This document shows, piece after piece, positions 1-6,441 of a stretch of 8,586 nucleotides of DNA. The position numbers and the translations under genes were made by a program. The notes beneath the pieces were generated by a model. It was not told the DNA's origin, did not search any database, and saw nothing but the letters and a program-made list of their open reading frames with translations. Every line of letters starts with the position of its first letter. Position 1 is the first letter of the stretch. The stretch is from Clostridia bacterium. GTDB taxonomy: Bacteria > Bacillota > Clostridia > Oscillospirales > Ruminococcaceae. The stretch covers positions 1-8,586 of the forward strand of contig BNZN01000027.1 in NCBI GenBank assembly GCA_026001145.1, written 5' to 3'.

Positions 1-144
1 GTACAAAACAACAGTAAGTCCAAAATCCAGCTTGGTTTCCATTATGAGAGGAAATCTCTTCAATCCGCAGAGCATACCAATGTTTTTTGAATCATTAAAA
101 AGTTTTGCCCCAAATTAGAATGCCGTGTGAGGCAACGCGCATCA
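1..144. other. Left-edge stretch with no identifiable gene
   Basis: No gene is recognisable here. Two plus-strand frames run in from the window edge, one to a TGA at 88-90 and one to a TAG at 116-118. Either could be the tail of an upstream gene, but the short translations match no family I know. A minus-strand frame is also open to the edge but lacks a start with a ribosome binding site. The secG promoter begins directly to the right, so any upstream gene is probably transcribed separately. Confidence 0.3.
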
Positions 145-173
145 TTGAAATTGATCTCAATATATGTTATACT
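145..173 (+). promoter_or_regulatory. secG-gltX promoter
   Basis: A sigma-A type promoter: -35 TTGAAA at 145-150, a 17-base spacer, and -10 TATACT at 168-173. The -10 is preceded by TGT, an extended -10 element. Transcription should start near 180, about 30 bases before the secG start codon. No hairpin or riboswitch fits in so short a leader. Confidence 0.75.
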
Positions 174-209
174 AGTCGTTAGAAATGAACCTTAGAAAGG
201 TGGAAAATA

Positions 210-467
210 ATGAGTATATCAGAATATGTTGTTGGAGCGTTGGTATTTGGTATTTCGATATTTTTGATTGTTGTGATTATGTTGCAGGAAAGCAACACCA
301 AAGGGTTGGCTTCTGTTACCGAGAACACATCAGATTCATTTTATAATAGCAAAAGCAAGGGAAGAACATTTGATGCGAAGTTGGCTCGACTTACCAAAAT
401 ATGTGCGGTATTGCTTGTGCTTCTGACTGTGGTGATCGGGGTTTTGTATACCTACAACAAGAAGTGA
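210..467 (+). CDS. secG: Preprotein translocase subunit SecG
   Basis: SecG is the small accessory subunit of the SecYEG channel, which exports unfolded proteins across the cytoplasmic membrane. The 85-residue length is normal for the family. Two hydrophobic segments lie at about residues 6-26 and 63-82. They are joined by a polar loop that starts with the family-typical LQES-x-x-KGL stretch (about 25-33) and is rich in Ser/Asn. The ATG at 210 has a clear ribosome binding site, GAAAGGTGG at 195-203, six bases upstream. The gene is first behind the 145-173 promoter, and gltX follows 66 bases after its stop, so the two are probably co-transcribed. In many Bacillota secG is followed by rnr and smpB; here gltX takes that place. 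I see nothing damaged. The call rests on topology, length and the loop motif. Confidence 0.9.
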   Translation: MSISEYVVGALVFGISIFLIVVIMLQESNTKGLASVTENTSDSFYNSKSKGRTFDAKLARLTKICAVLLVLLTVVIGVLYTYNKK

Positions 468-533
468 TGGGTGAGTGTTCTTCTCCAGAATCAAGCCTTT
501 TCAAAACATTTAATTTCAAAGGTGGAAAAAATT

Positions 534-1985
534 ATGGGGCAGCTTCGAACAAGATTTGCGCCAAGTCCAACCGGGTATATGCATGTTGGTAATTTGAGGA
601 CAGCTCTTTATGCTTACCTTTTAGCCAAATCGAACGGTGGAAGCTTCATCTTAAGGATTGAAGATACCGATCAGGAGCGGCTTGTTGAAGATGCAATGGA
701 TGTGATATATAACACCCTTAGGGAGACTGGCCTCCTTTGGGACGAAGGACCCGACGTTGGCGGAGTGTTTGGTCCTTATGTGCAGAGTGAGCGCTTTGAG
801 ATTTACAAAAAATATTCGCAAAAATTGATTGAGTCAGGTCACGCTTATTATTGCTTTTGTAACAAAGAACGCTTGGATGAGATTAAGTTGTTGCGAAAAA
901 GTGCAGGGGGCATCTCGAAATATGATGGGCACTGCAGAGATCTTTCTGAAGAACAGGTGGCGGGAAAGCTTAGTTCTGGGGTGCCCTATGTCATCAGGCA
1001 AAAAATGACAGAAACAGGGCAAACGGCGTTCGAAGATGAGGTCTTTGGCTTGATTACGGTCGAGAACGACACACTTGATGACCAGGTGTTGGTCAAGGCG
1101 GATGGGATGCCAACCTACAACTTTGCAAATGTCGTGGATGATCACTTGATGCAGATTACGCATGTGATTCGAGGCAGTGAATATCTATCCTCAACACCCA
1201 AATACAATCTTCTTTATGAAGCTTTCGGTTGGGAGATCCCCAAATATATACACTGCAGCCCTGTTATGAGAAATTCCAGCGAGAAACTTTCAAAACGCAA
1301 GGGTGACGCTTCATTTGAAGATTTGATTGCTGCTGGGTATCTTAAAGAAGCAATTCTTAATTATATAGCTCTTCTTGGTTGGAGCCCCAAGTCCGAACAG
1401 GAAATTTTTTCGCTTGAAGACTTGAAACGAGAGTTTAATATAGCTGGCATTTCGAAATCGCCGGCGATGTTTGACATTAAAAAGCTGAATTTTATTAACT
1501 CACATTACATAAAGTCTTTGCTACCTGACGAGTTCCATGCAAAGGCGTTGCCATTCATCAAAATGTCTGTGAAAAACAAAGAAGCAAGCACAAGATCACT
1601 TGCGTCTCTTTTGCATACAAGAACAGAGTTTTTGAGTGATATTCCGGCCCAGGTTGATTTCATAGATGAGCTTCCAAATTACAATCGCGAACTTTTTGTC
1701 AGCAAGAAGATGAAAACCAGTCAAGAAAGTTCGCTTGAAATTTTAACAAAGATTCTGCCGCTTTTTGAAGCGATAGAAGATTACTCGGTGCAAAATTTGC
1801 ATGAGATACTTATAAGCTACATAAGTACACACGAACTCAAAAATGGGTTCGTGTTGTGGCCGATCAGAATTGCACTCAGCGGAAAGGAATTCACGCCAGG
1901 TGGTGCAATCGAAATTGCGTCGATTTTGGGTAAGGAAGAGGTAATAAGAAGACTTCAGACTGGTATAAAAATATTAAGCAAGTGA
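534..1985 (+). CDS. gltX: Glutamate--tRNA ligase
   Basis: Class I aminoacyl-tRNA synthetase that charges tRNA-Glu with glutamate using ATP in the cytoplasm. From the ATG at 534 it has 483 residues, within the usual range. The Rossmann domain opens with RFAPSPTGYMHVGN, carrying the HIGH-type signature HVGN at residues 17-20. The KMSKS-type loop is KLSKR at 251-255. The family motif RIEDTDQER follows the first signature. Cys107, Cys109 and Cys134 lie in the insertion that binds zinc in some family members. The C-terminal third is the helical anticodon-binding region. The frame is open upstream to a GTG at 471, but I chose ATG 534 because AAAGGTGG (518-525) precedes it by eight bases and MGQLRTRFAPSPTG is the normal family N-terminus. 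Sequence alone does not show whether the enzyme also charges tRNA-Gln. The second gene of the secG unit; it looks intact. Confidence 0.95.
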   Translation: MGQLRTRFAPSPTGYMHVGNLRTALYAYLLAKSNGGSFILRIEDTDQERLVEDAMDVIYNTLRETGLLWDEGPDVGGVFGPYVQSERFEIYKKYSQKLIESGHAYYCFCNKERLDEIKLLRKSAGGISKYDGHCRDLSEEQVAGKLSSGVPYVIRQKMTETGQTAFEDEVFGLITVENDTLDDQVLVKADGMPTYNFANVVDDHLMQITHVIRGSEYLSSTPKYNLLYEAFGWEIPKYIHCSPVMRNSSEKLSKRKGDASFEDLIAAGYLKEAILNYIALLGWSPKSEQEIFSLEDLKREFNIAGISKSPAMFDIKKLNFINSHYIKSLLPDEFHAKALPFIKMSVKNKEASTRSLASLLHTRTEFLSDIPAQVDFIDELPNYNRELFVSKKMKTSQESSLEILTKILPLFEAIEDYSVQNLHEILISYISTHELKNGFVLWPIRIALSGKEFTPGGAIEIASILGKEEVIRRLQTGIKILSK

Positions 1986-2004
1986 ATAGGGTAGGGGAGA
2001 CGCG

Positions 2005-2065
2005 CAAAAAAGAGGAGGAACAAACTTGTTGTTCTTCCTCTTTGAGGTATCTGTTTATGAATTGC
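2005..2065 (-). ncRNA. Candidate small RNA facing gltX
   Basis: Inferred only from signals: a consensus promoter (2072-2099) followed at once by an intrinsic terminator whose T-run ends near 2005. The predicted RNA is about 60 nt, with a ~20-nt single-stranded 5' part and a long 3' hairpin. I found no match to a known RNA family and no credible peptide start. It could be a trans-acting small RNA. It could also be the aborted leader of a transcript that, if read through, is antisense to gltX. Confidence 0.35.
2009..2043. terminator. Hairpin terminator after gltX
   Basis: A 15-bp stem (2009-2023 with 2029-2043, one G-U type mismatch) closes a five-base loop. On the minus strand the stem runs straight into a T-run (complement of 2006-2011), a classic intrinsic terminator. 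On the plus strand only the three Ts inside the stem follow it, so it is a weaker terminator for gltX, whose stop lies 23 bases before the stem. It probably acts in both directions, and best on leftward transcripts from the 2072-2099 promoter. Confidence 0.75.
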
Positions 2066-2071
2066 TCCTAC

Positions 2072-2099
2072 ATTATACACCAAATTTCTTTTTTGTCAA
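2072..2099 (-). promoter_or_regulatory. Consensus minus-strand promoter
   Basis: Read on the minus strand, this holds a perfect -35 TTGACA (2099-2094), a 16-base spacer and a perfect -10 TATAAT (2077-2072). Transcription would start near 2065 and run left toward the 3' end of gltX. No protein-coding start with a ribosome binding site follows, and the hairpin at 2009-2043 lies only about 20 bases beyond the start site. Two exact consensus hexamers this close are unlikely by chance even in AT-rich DNA. Confidence 0.6.
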
Positions 2100-2106
2100 G
2101 TTTTTT

Positions 2107-2125
2107 CCGAAATTGGTTCTACTCC
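2107..2125 (+). repeat. Left copy of a composite repeat
   Basis: CCGAAATT (2107-2114) is followed directly by GGTTCTACTCC (2115-2125). The 11-mer recurs in inverted orientation at 2493-2503, while the octamer recurs there in direct orientation. The pair brackets most of the gene-poor spacer. Function unknown. Confidence 0.45.
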
Positions 2126-2377
2126 AATTGTCGTAATGGATTAGGACAAGCAAGTTCAAATTTGGCTGCAGCAAGACAGAGCTCGTCGTTCTGCCTTCTT
2201 GCAAACAGTAATTGCAATTGATGTGAGACTTTTCAAGCCATTAATTTGCTTTTCAAACGCTCCGAGATTTGGAGCAAGTTTGCTTTTTCACGTGCTTTCC
2301 AAACATTCCGAAATTCTGGGCAAATTCTCTTTCTCGAACTTTTTTGTGTTTTGACAAAAAAATTCCAAAAAAACAAA

Positions 2378-2409
2378 CCAAGGAAGGAATTGCGGTTTTC
2401 CTTCCCTGG
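2378..2409 (-). terminator. Terminator of the degV operon
   Basis: A 12-bp stem with one mismatch (2378-2389 with 2398-2409) and an eight-base loop. On the minus strand it is followed by T-rich sequence (complement of the A-runs at 2355-2377). It lies about 130 bases past the observed stop of the pyrophosphatase-like gene, with no other gene between, so it most likely ends the degV operon. Confidence 0.55.
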
Positions 2410-2492
2410 ATCCATCCTTAAAACGCTTTTTCCATAGTCTAGGGTTATTGCTTTTGATTTTGCAAATAAAAAGTCAGACTTTTACGATTTTG

Positions 2493-2511
2493 GGAGTAGA
2501 ACCCCGAAATT
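2493..2511 (-). repeat. Right copy of a composite repeat
   Basis: GGAGTAGAACC (2493-2503), the exact reverse complement of 2115-2125, is followed by a direct copy of CCGAAATT (2504-2511). It lies just outside the observed stop of the pyrophosphatase-like gene and overlaps the end of its frame-corrected version (stop at 2512-2510). Confidence 0.45.
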
Positions 2512-2541
2512 AAGAGATTTTTTGATTTGACATTTCGATAA

Positions 2542-2868
2542 TTATCCCCTGCATACTTTCATATTTAGTGATGAAGTTTCTAATTTTTCTGCCTCGTTGC
2601 AACCAATCAGAATTATAATTTCTGAATCTCGTCTCGACAAATCGACACAGCAGACAATTCCGTTTACTTTTTGATTTTTATCTGTGCCAACAAAAACATC
2701 AACTTCCTCGCCGTCTGACGAATGCGTGTTTTCAAGATAGCCATAGTCAACCTCATAAACTGTATCGTCAAACTCTGGGTGACATGAATTTTTTGGTCTG
2801 TCAATAATTATTTTTGATTCGTCAACAAATTTCTGCAGATGTTCCCAAAATTTTATATTGGTTTCCAA
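2542..2868 (-). CDS. Short inorganic pyrophosphatase-like protein
   Basis: Resembles the short Bacillota proteins related to family I inorganic pyrophosphatase, which hydrolyses PPi to phosphate. It shows IIIDRPKNSCHP, then VDYGYLEN and SDGEEVDVFVG; the last parallels the metal-binding DGDPVDV motif, with Glu replacing the middle Asp. The acidic residues of the C-terminal half of full-length enzymes are absent, so activity is uncertain. I chose the TTG at 2868 because AAAGGGAG (2883-2876) precedes it by seven bases and FWEHLQKFVDESK then forms the expected N-terminus (108 residues). The frame is also open to a TTG at 2952, without a good ribosome binding site. The C-terminus looks frameshifted: after AEKLE the observed frame gives TSSLNMKVCRG and stops. 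One more A in the A-run (Ts at 2584-2588) would give an ending with SMQGIII, as I recall for the family, and a stop at 2512-2510. It lies 89 bases after degV on the same strand. Confidence 0.7.
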   Translation of the reverse strand: METNIKFWEHLQKFVDESKIIIDRPKNSCHPEFDDTVYEVDYGYLENTHSSDGEEVDVFVGTDKNQKVNGIVCCVDLSRRDSEIIILIGCNEAEKLETSSLNMKVCRG

Positions 2869-2957
2869 TTGTTTACTCCCTTTAGGCAATAATTTGGGAT
2901 TGAGATTGCAAACTGCCTTTCCCGCATGCCTTTTTCGCTGCACATAGATCAACCATC

Positions 2958-3818
2958 TTAGTTAAGAACTTGGACTCCAACACCAAGCAAGCCAGGGCCT
3001 GTGTGAACACTGAGTGCTGGACTAATCACCGAACTAAAAAGCTGCCCACAGTTGGGGAACAATTTTTTGAGTTTTTGCTTGATTTCAGTGGCTTTTTCCA
3101 CAAGTCCATTGTGTGCAACCGCAAGATTGAAATTTTTGCTGCTGCCGATGTGTTTTTTTATGAGTGCAAAAATTTCTTCGGTTGCGTGGAGTGCCCCTAT
3201 CTTTTTCGCAACCGTATAGTAAACGCCATCTTCGTTGCAGGATATGATTGGTTTTATGTTCAAAATACTTCCCAGCAAACCGTCTACCAGTCCTAATCTG
3301 CCACCTTTTTTCAGATATTCCAACGTCGTTAAGAAAAAGAATACCTTGGTCGAAAGGCAGACCTTCAAAGTATTAGAAACAACATCATCAAAATCCAAAC
3401 TCTGAGCGACCAACTTTGCCGCATGAATTACACTTAGACCACTTCCTATGCCAATATTTTTGGTGTCTAGAAATTCAAATGTCAATCCCTCAAAATCACT
3501 GGCAATAATTCTTAAGAAATTAAACGTTCCGCTGAGTCCCGTGGATATGGTGATTACAAAAACCTTCTCGTACCCTTGTGCTTTAATCTCATTCAAAACA
3601 TTCAAGACATCCTCGCCAGCGGGTAAGGATGTTTTTACCTGCCCGGGCCCGGATGCCAACATCTCGTGAATTTGTTCTTGTGTGAGGTCAACATCAAGGT
3701 ATTCTTCGTCATTGTAAGATACTCTGAGTGGGACAACAAAGACATCGTATTTATCTAGGTATTCAGCGGGGACATCACTTCCGGAATCAGCCAGAATAGC
3801 AATTTTGTATTTGTTCAT
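2958..3818 (-). CDS. degV: DegV family fatty acid-binding protein
   Basis: DegV/FakB proteins bind one fatty acid and, in the best-studied systems, present it to the kinase FakA, making acyl-phosphate for phospholipid synthesis. This 286-residue protein has the family length. Its signatures are ILADSGSDVP near the N-terminus (DSGSD at 11-15), KTSLPAGED (62-70), the fatty-acid carboxylate loop ISTGLSGT (91-98), and LEYLKKGGRL followed by a KPII segment. I chose the ATG at 3818 because AGGAGG (3830-3825) precedes it by six bases. The frame is open to 3920, but that extension lies upstream of the predicted promoter's start site and is not family-like. It is first in a minus-strand unit with the pyrophosphatase-like gene. 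No fakA is in the window, so the kinase partnership is inferred from the family. The exact paralogue is uncertain, so the symbol is generic. Confidence 0.9.
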   Translation of the reverse strand: MNKYKIAILADSGSDVPAEYLDKYDVFVVPLRVSYNDEEYLDVDLTQEQIHEMLASGPGQVKTSLPAGEDVLNVLNEIKAQGYEKVFVITISTGLSGTFNFLRIIASDFEGLTFEFLDTKNIGIGSGLSVIHAAKLVAQSLDFDDVVSNTLKVCLSTKVFFFLTTLEYLKKGGRLGLVDGLLGSILNIKPIISCNEDGVYYTVAKKIGALHATEEIFALIKKHIGSSKNFNLAVAHNGLVEKATEIKQKLKKLFPNCGQLFSSVISPALSVHTGPGLLGVGVQVLN

Positions 3819-3839
3819 AATTTTCCTCCTAACTAAACT

Positions 3840-3862
3840 TGCCAAAGGCATAGCCAGTTGGC
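3840..3862. promoter_or_regulatory. Possible operator in degV leader
   Basis: Two short perfect inverted repeats sit side by side between the degV -10 element and its ribosome binding site: TGCCAAAGGCA (3840-3850) and GCCAGTTGGC (3853-3862). This suits repressor binding or a short leader hairpin. Position and symmetry are the only evidence. Confidence 0.25.
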
Positions 3863-3870
3863 CATTGGTA

Positions 3871-3899
3871 AGTATAGCACAAGATATAAAATTTGGAAA
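3871..3899 (-). promoter_or_regulatory. degV promoter
   Basis: On the minus strand: -35 TTTCCA (3899-3894, four of six consensus bases), a 17-base spacer, and -10 TATACT (3876-3871) preceded by TGC, an extended -10. Transcription would start near 3864, leaving a leader of about 45 bases before the degV start codon. Confidence 0.6.
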
Positions 3900-3941
3900 A
3901 TCTTGCGGACGTGTCGCCAAACATTAAAAGCATCAAAATAT

Positions 3942-3949
3942 GTTATAAT
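3942..3949 (+). promoter_or_regulatory. Weak upstream promoter candidate
   Basis: An extended -10, TGT followed by TATAAT (3944-3949), stands in the divergent spacer with no recognisable -35. It could add a second, longer transcript for the repeat-protein locus starting near 3956. It resembles the TGTTATACT of the secG promoter. Confidence 0.25.
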
Positions 3950-4015
3950 TTTCCACTTTTAGGGCTTGAGATGGTGGAACAACCGTTGCCAGCATGAAAT
4001 TTATATGTTGTTTTT

Positions 4016-4041
4016 CACTAATTTCAACATTGAAAATAGTG
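4016..4041. repeat. 26-bp near-palindrome before a promoter
   Basis: CACTAATTTCAA (4016-4027) is matched by TTGAAAATAGTG (4030-4041): an inverted repeat with one mismatch in 12 and two bases between the arms. It ends 22 bases before the -35 element of the repeat-protein promoter and is followed by TGCATGCA (4040-4047). The position fits a regulator-binding site, but no regulator gene is nearby. Confidence 0.4.
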
Positions 4042-4063
4042 CATGCATGATTATTTTTTGTTA

Positions 4064-4093
4064 TTGACAAATAATGATTACCTATGGTATATT
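4064..4093 (+). promoter_or_regulatory. Promoter of the repeat-protein locus
   Basis: A perfect -35 TTGACA (4064-4069), an 18-base spacer, and -10 TATATT (4088-4093). Transcription would start near 4100, about 49 bases before the ATG at 4149. The ribosome binding site AAGAGGGGAT (4131-4140) stands eight bases before that ATG, which supports 4149 as the true start of the locus. Confidence 0.65.
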
Positions 4094-4148
4094 GATATTG
4101 TGCGCGTTAGGTCTTGAAATAAAAGTTTAAAAGAGGGGATGTTTATTA

Positions 4149-4265
4149 ATGAATAAGTTTTTCAAGAGGGCTGTGTCTCTCACACTTTGTGGCGTTGTTG
4201 CTGTGGGATCGTGCCCAATTGCAAGTGGTTTTTGCAATGCCAGAGTGGGTAAAGGTGGTGATTGA
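4149..4265 (+). CDS. Signal-peptide ORF, 5' end of repeat protein
   Basis: This 38-codon frame has the only good ribosome binding site of the locus (AAGAGGGGAT, 4131-4140). It reads as a Sec signal peptide: basic start MNKFFKR, hydrophobic core AVSLTLCGVVAVG, then a small-residue region ending FCNA, with cleavage likely after Ala31. Seven more residues follow before a TGA at 4263-4265. The next frame, one base over, starts its module homology at 4246 exactly where this one loses sense. Removing one G from GGG (4247-4249) fuses signal peptide and module without a stop. I therefore read it as the true 5' end of the downstream gene, separated by a frameshift. A free secreted peptide is a less likely alternative. 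Confidence 0.6.
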   Translation: MNKFFKRAVSLTLCGVVAVGSCPIASGFCNARVGKGGD

Positions 4266-6441
4266 TGACCCAACAAATCGAGCACGTTGGCTACTTACCG
4301 ACGGAGAGCTGGAACAAAGCAAAGAAAACATGGTTAGAGCGCCTGTCAGGGTGGAAGGCGAGTGCGCAAGCGGTGCCGCTGCACCACCTAGGCTACTTTC
4401 TGCCACAGCCGTTGGCTGGTTGTGGGCAGATAAGAAGAAGGCAGAAAACGCCATCAAACAGCAAAAACGAAGTCCGCATGTCGTGTGGTACAGCGATAAG
4501 GATGTGTTGGGGTTGGCCAGCGAACGGCCGGGCAACCTTCTCTTTGTTCTTGCTACCTGGATCGTGAAAATGGTGCTCCGAAACCAGAAAGTTGATACCG
4601 CTCCTGATGAAGTGACTACGTGTCTGCACGGCGCGGCAGTCGCTGCTCTAATGAACGGCAAGACGTTTGGAACGAATTTTCCAGCCGATTGCAGGTGCGT
4701 TCCGGATGGAGCTGACGGGTTCGCGAGCGTCGCAGCTGCTGTTGCGGCGGCAGCTGCTGTCCGCGGCGAAGCTGGCACTCGGGAAGCGAGAGAAGCACCA
4801 CAGCGTGTGCCGGCGCCAGCAGAGACAAGCCAGACGCCCTGTTGTGCTGCGCCTCTGTCGGCTGCTTTTTGGCCGGCAGGGCGCGTAAGCATCCTAATTG
4901 ATGAACAGGACAACAGGGCACGGTGGCGCGTAAGTGATGCTGCGGGCGAGCAAATCAAAAAAACCGTGTCGCTGGCACTTTTTGCTGCGAATCCTGCCTC
5001 ACCGGGCGAGCCACAAAGCCCTGACGGCCGCGCAGGGACGCGGCGTGTTGAATCTGCGGTTTCTTGGTTATGGGCTGATAAGGCGAAGGCGGCGAGCCTT
5101 CAACGGAGCGAAGCGGTAGGAGTGATTGCCGACGCCGCGATTAGTGCGTGTCGGCTGGTGGGTGGGGACGAAGATGTGGAGACCGTTCGCCATGCACTTG
5201 CTGTGCTGCTTACCCGCGTGGAACTGGCGGCGCGAGGATTCTCTGAAGGCGATGGCCGCTCTGCCATAGAGTCGACGGTGGTCGAAGCGGCAAAGGTTGC
5301 TGTAAGGAACAATGCGACGTTTGGAACGGATTTTCCAGCTGTTGGTCCTGGCGTTGCTGCAGGATCGGCAGGGAATCAGGCGCAAAGTAACCCAACGGGC
5401 AGTTCGAGCGAGGCCTCTCCAAACTGCATAGCGAATTCCACACCAAATGAAAGCGACTTGAATGCCGATTCTGAAGATTTTGTAAAAGACAAAACTTACA
5501 GCATAATTAATATGGCCGATCTTCGCATGTTGTGGGCCAAGATGCAAGCAGATCCGACTTTGTCTATCACAGATGGGGTGATATTTAGACTGGAACCTAC
5601 AATGCTGAAAGAGTTACCACAGCTAAAAGAATTTTTGAAACGCGAAAAATTTTTACAGTGTTTTGGTGGGACGTTGCTTGTTGGAGATCAATCGACACAA
5701 AGGTGCTTTCCGGTCCGGGCACAGACCATCGTGGCCGGTGTCCGCTGTCACGGTTCGCTAGACTGGCTGGGACCATACGGTTTGCTAGACTGGTGGCAAA
5801 CAGGGCGACCTTGGACATTGATGCTGCCTCAAGCGCCAAACGCCGAAGGGGCCCTGCGTGTGCCCTCTGTAGAGTGCAAAATTGAGCAGGTGAAGAGAGA
5901 CATGAATCAAATAGCAACAAGTGGATGTTTGGACATGGCAAAAACCTTCCTAGGAGCTGAAGGTCAGCCGGCTGATGTTGATTTTGTAAATTGTACCGAT
6001 GATCTTGGCGTTGCCGTTTTTCAGAGCGCGGATGAACACCACGAGCTTTACGCCGAGAGGTACAGAAAAAATGCTTGGCAGGAACAAGATAAAGCCGACC
6101 GGGCAAATTCACAAAACAACGGTGAGAAAGATCAAGCAACAAGCCGCGGGCTGAGCAACTCTCCGGTAGGCTCACAACCATTGCTGGGGACCGCCGCAAT
6201 GAATTTCACCGAGGCCGCGCGGCTGCAATCAGCTGCTACCGGTTGGAAAAGCCACCAACACGTGTACGATCCGTCGCCGTGCCCGCCGCAAATAGGTTCC
6301 GCGGTTAAACGTGTTACGGAAGCAGATCATTTTGTAAAAGACAAAACTTACAGCATAATTAATATGGCCGATCTTCGCATGTTGTGGGCCAAGATGCAAG
6401 CAGATCCGACTTTGTTCTATCACAGATGGGGTGATATTTAG
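4189..6441 (+). CDS. Repeat-module secreted protein, central part
   Basis: A 750-codon frame of unrecognised family. The nominal GTG at 4189 has no ribosome binding site; translation probably enters from the signal-peptide frame near 4247. In this frame's numbering: module 1a is residues 20-166, with IDDPTNRARW, a WLWADKKKA segment and the ending TFGTNFPA. An Ala/Pro-rich low-complexity linker follows (about 170-230). Module 1b is 232-384, with IDEQDNRARW, WLWADKAKA and TFGTDFPA. A polar Ser/Asn linker with ESDLNADSED leads to module 2a, from 431: FVKDKTYSIIN, then GTLLVGDQST, RPWTLMLP near 540-546, AKTFLGAEGQPA near 584 and ELYAERY near 620. A second copy of FVKDKTYSIIN starts at 715 and breaks at an inserted T (6415-6416), ending at the TAG 6439-6441. 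The GC-rich modules contrast with the AT-rich start of module 2. No enzymatic motif is visible. Secretion is inferred from the signal peptide. Confidence 0.65.
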   Translation: MALLLWDRAQLQVVFAMPEWVKVVIDDPTNRARWLLTDGELEQSKENMVRAPVRVEGECASGAAAPPRLLSATAVGWLWADKKKAENAIKQQKRSPHVVWYSDKDVLGLASERPGNLLFVLATWIVKMVLRNQKVDTAPDEVTTCLHGAAVAALMNGKTFGTNFPADCRCVPDGADGFASVAAAVAAAAAVRGEAGTREAREAPQRVPAPAETSQTPCCAAPLSAAFWPAGRVSILIDEQDNRARWRVSDAAGEQIKKTVSLALFAANPASPGEPQSPDGRAGTRRVESAVSWLWADKAKAASLQRSEAVGVIADAAISACRLVGGDEDVETVRHALAVLLTRVELAARGFSEGDGRSAIESTVVEAAKVAVRNNATFGTDFPAVGPGVAAGSAGNQAQSNPTGSSSEASPNCIANSTPNESDLNADSEDFVKDKTYSIINMADLRMLWAKMQADPTLSITDGVIFRLEPTMLKELPQLKEFLKREKFLQCFGGTLLVGDQSTQRCFPVRAQTIVAGVRCHGSLDWLGPYGLLDWWQTGRPWTLMLPQAPNAEGALRVPSVECKIEQVKRDMNQIATSGCLDMAKTFLGAEGQPADVDFVNCTDDLGVAVFQSADEHHELYAERYRKNAWQEQDKADRANSQNNGEKDQATSRGLSNSPVGSQPLLGTAAMNFTEAARLQSAATGWKSHQHVYDPSPCPPQIGSAVKRVTEADHFVKDKTYSIINMADLRMLWAKMQADPTLFYHRWGDI
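4246..4686 (+). repeat. Module 1a coding repeat
   Basis: First copy of the TFGTxFPA module, coding for about 147 residues. Its best nucleotide conservation with copy 1b is at the LWADK segment (near 4420 and 5068) and at the 3' end, where ACGTTTGGAACG recurs at 4663 and 5317. Confidence 0.7.
4882..5340 (+). repeat. Module 1b coding repeat
   Basis: Second copy of the module, about 153 residues, starting at RVSILIDEQDNRARW. The two copies end 654 bases apart. They are clearly diverged, so this duplication is much older than the 238-bp one. Confidence 0.7.
5477..5714 (+). repeat. 238-bp duplication, copy A
   Basis: Copy A of the start of module 2. The first 170 bases (5477-5646) equal copy B at 6329-6499 except for one T inserted in B. 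The remaining 68 bases differ at six positions. Beyond 5714 the nucleotide match fades, though the encoded proteins stay related. It is AT-rich inside a GC-rich gene. Confidence 0.92.

Larger units (their letters stand above)
2100..2509. other. Gene-poor AT-rich spacer with hairpins
   Basis: I found no convincing gene here. A 60-codon minus-strand frame (2415-2233) and a 63-codon plus-strand frame (2246-2437) are open, but both run through the terminator-like hairpin at 2378-2409, and neither has a spaced ribosome binding site or a recognisable product. Other structures are a small hairpin at 2259-2275 (GCTCC/GGAGC) and a 15-base palindrome at 2469-2483 (AAAAGTC-A-GACTTTT). The octamer CCGAAATT occurs three times, at 2107, 2308 and 2504. 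The spacer may hold remnants of a lost gene or element. Confidence 0.4.

Noticed and set aside
471..533. Upstream GTG extension of gltX
   Set aside because: The extension lacks a ribosome binding site and is not part of the family N-terminus, while ATG 534 has both.
834..1163. A 109-codon minus-strand frame inside gltX
   Set aside because: It lies wholly within an intact, well-identified gene and has no start signal or family resemblance.
2005..2099. A T-box or riboswitch near gltX
   Set aside because: The predicted transcript is only about 60 nt, has no T-box consensus, and points away from any complete gene.
3819..3920. Upstream extension of degV to 3920
   Set aside because: It covers the predicted promoter and operator region and is unlike the family; ATG 3818 has AGGAGG at the right distance.
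3994..4050. An 18-codon ORF starting MKFICCF before the repeat locus
   Set aside because: There is no ribosome binding site at a useful distance, and the ORF overlaps the palindrome.
4146..4958. A 270-codon minus-strand open frame
   Set aside because: It is antisense to the repeat modules. The GC-rich codons leave few stops on the other strand, the translation is low-complexity, and there is no ribosome binding site.
5068..6199. Several minus-strand frames of 60-200 codons
   Set aside because: They are shadows of the sense repeat-protein frame. Their only internal similarity mirrors the sense-strand duplication.
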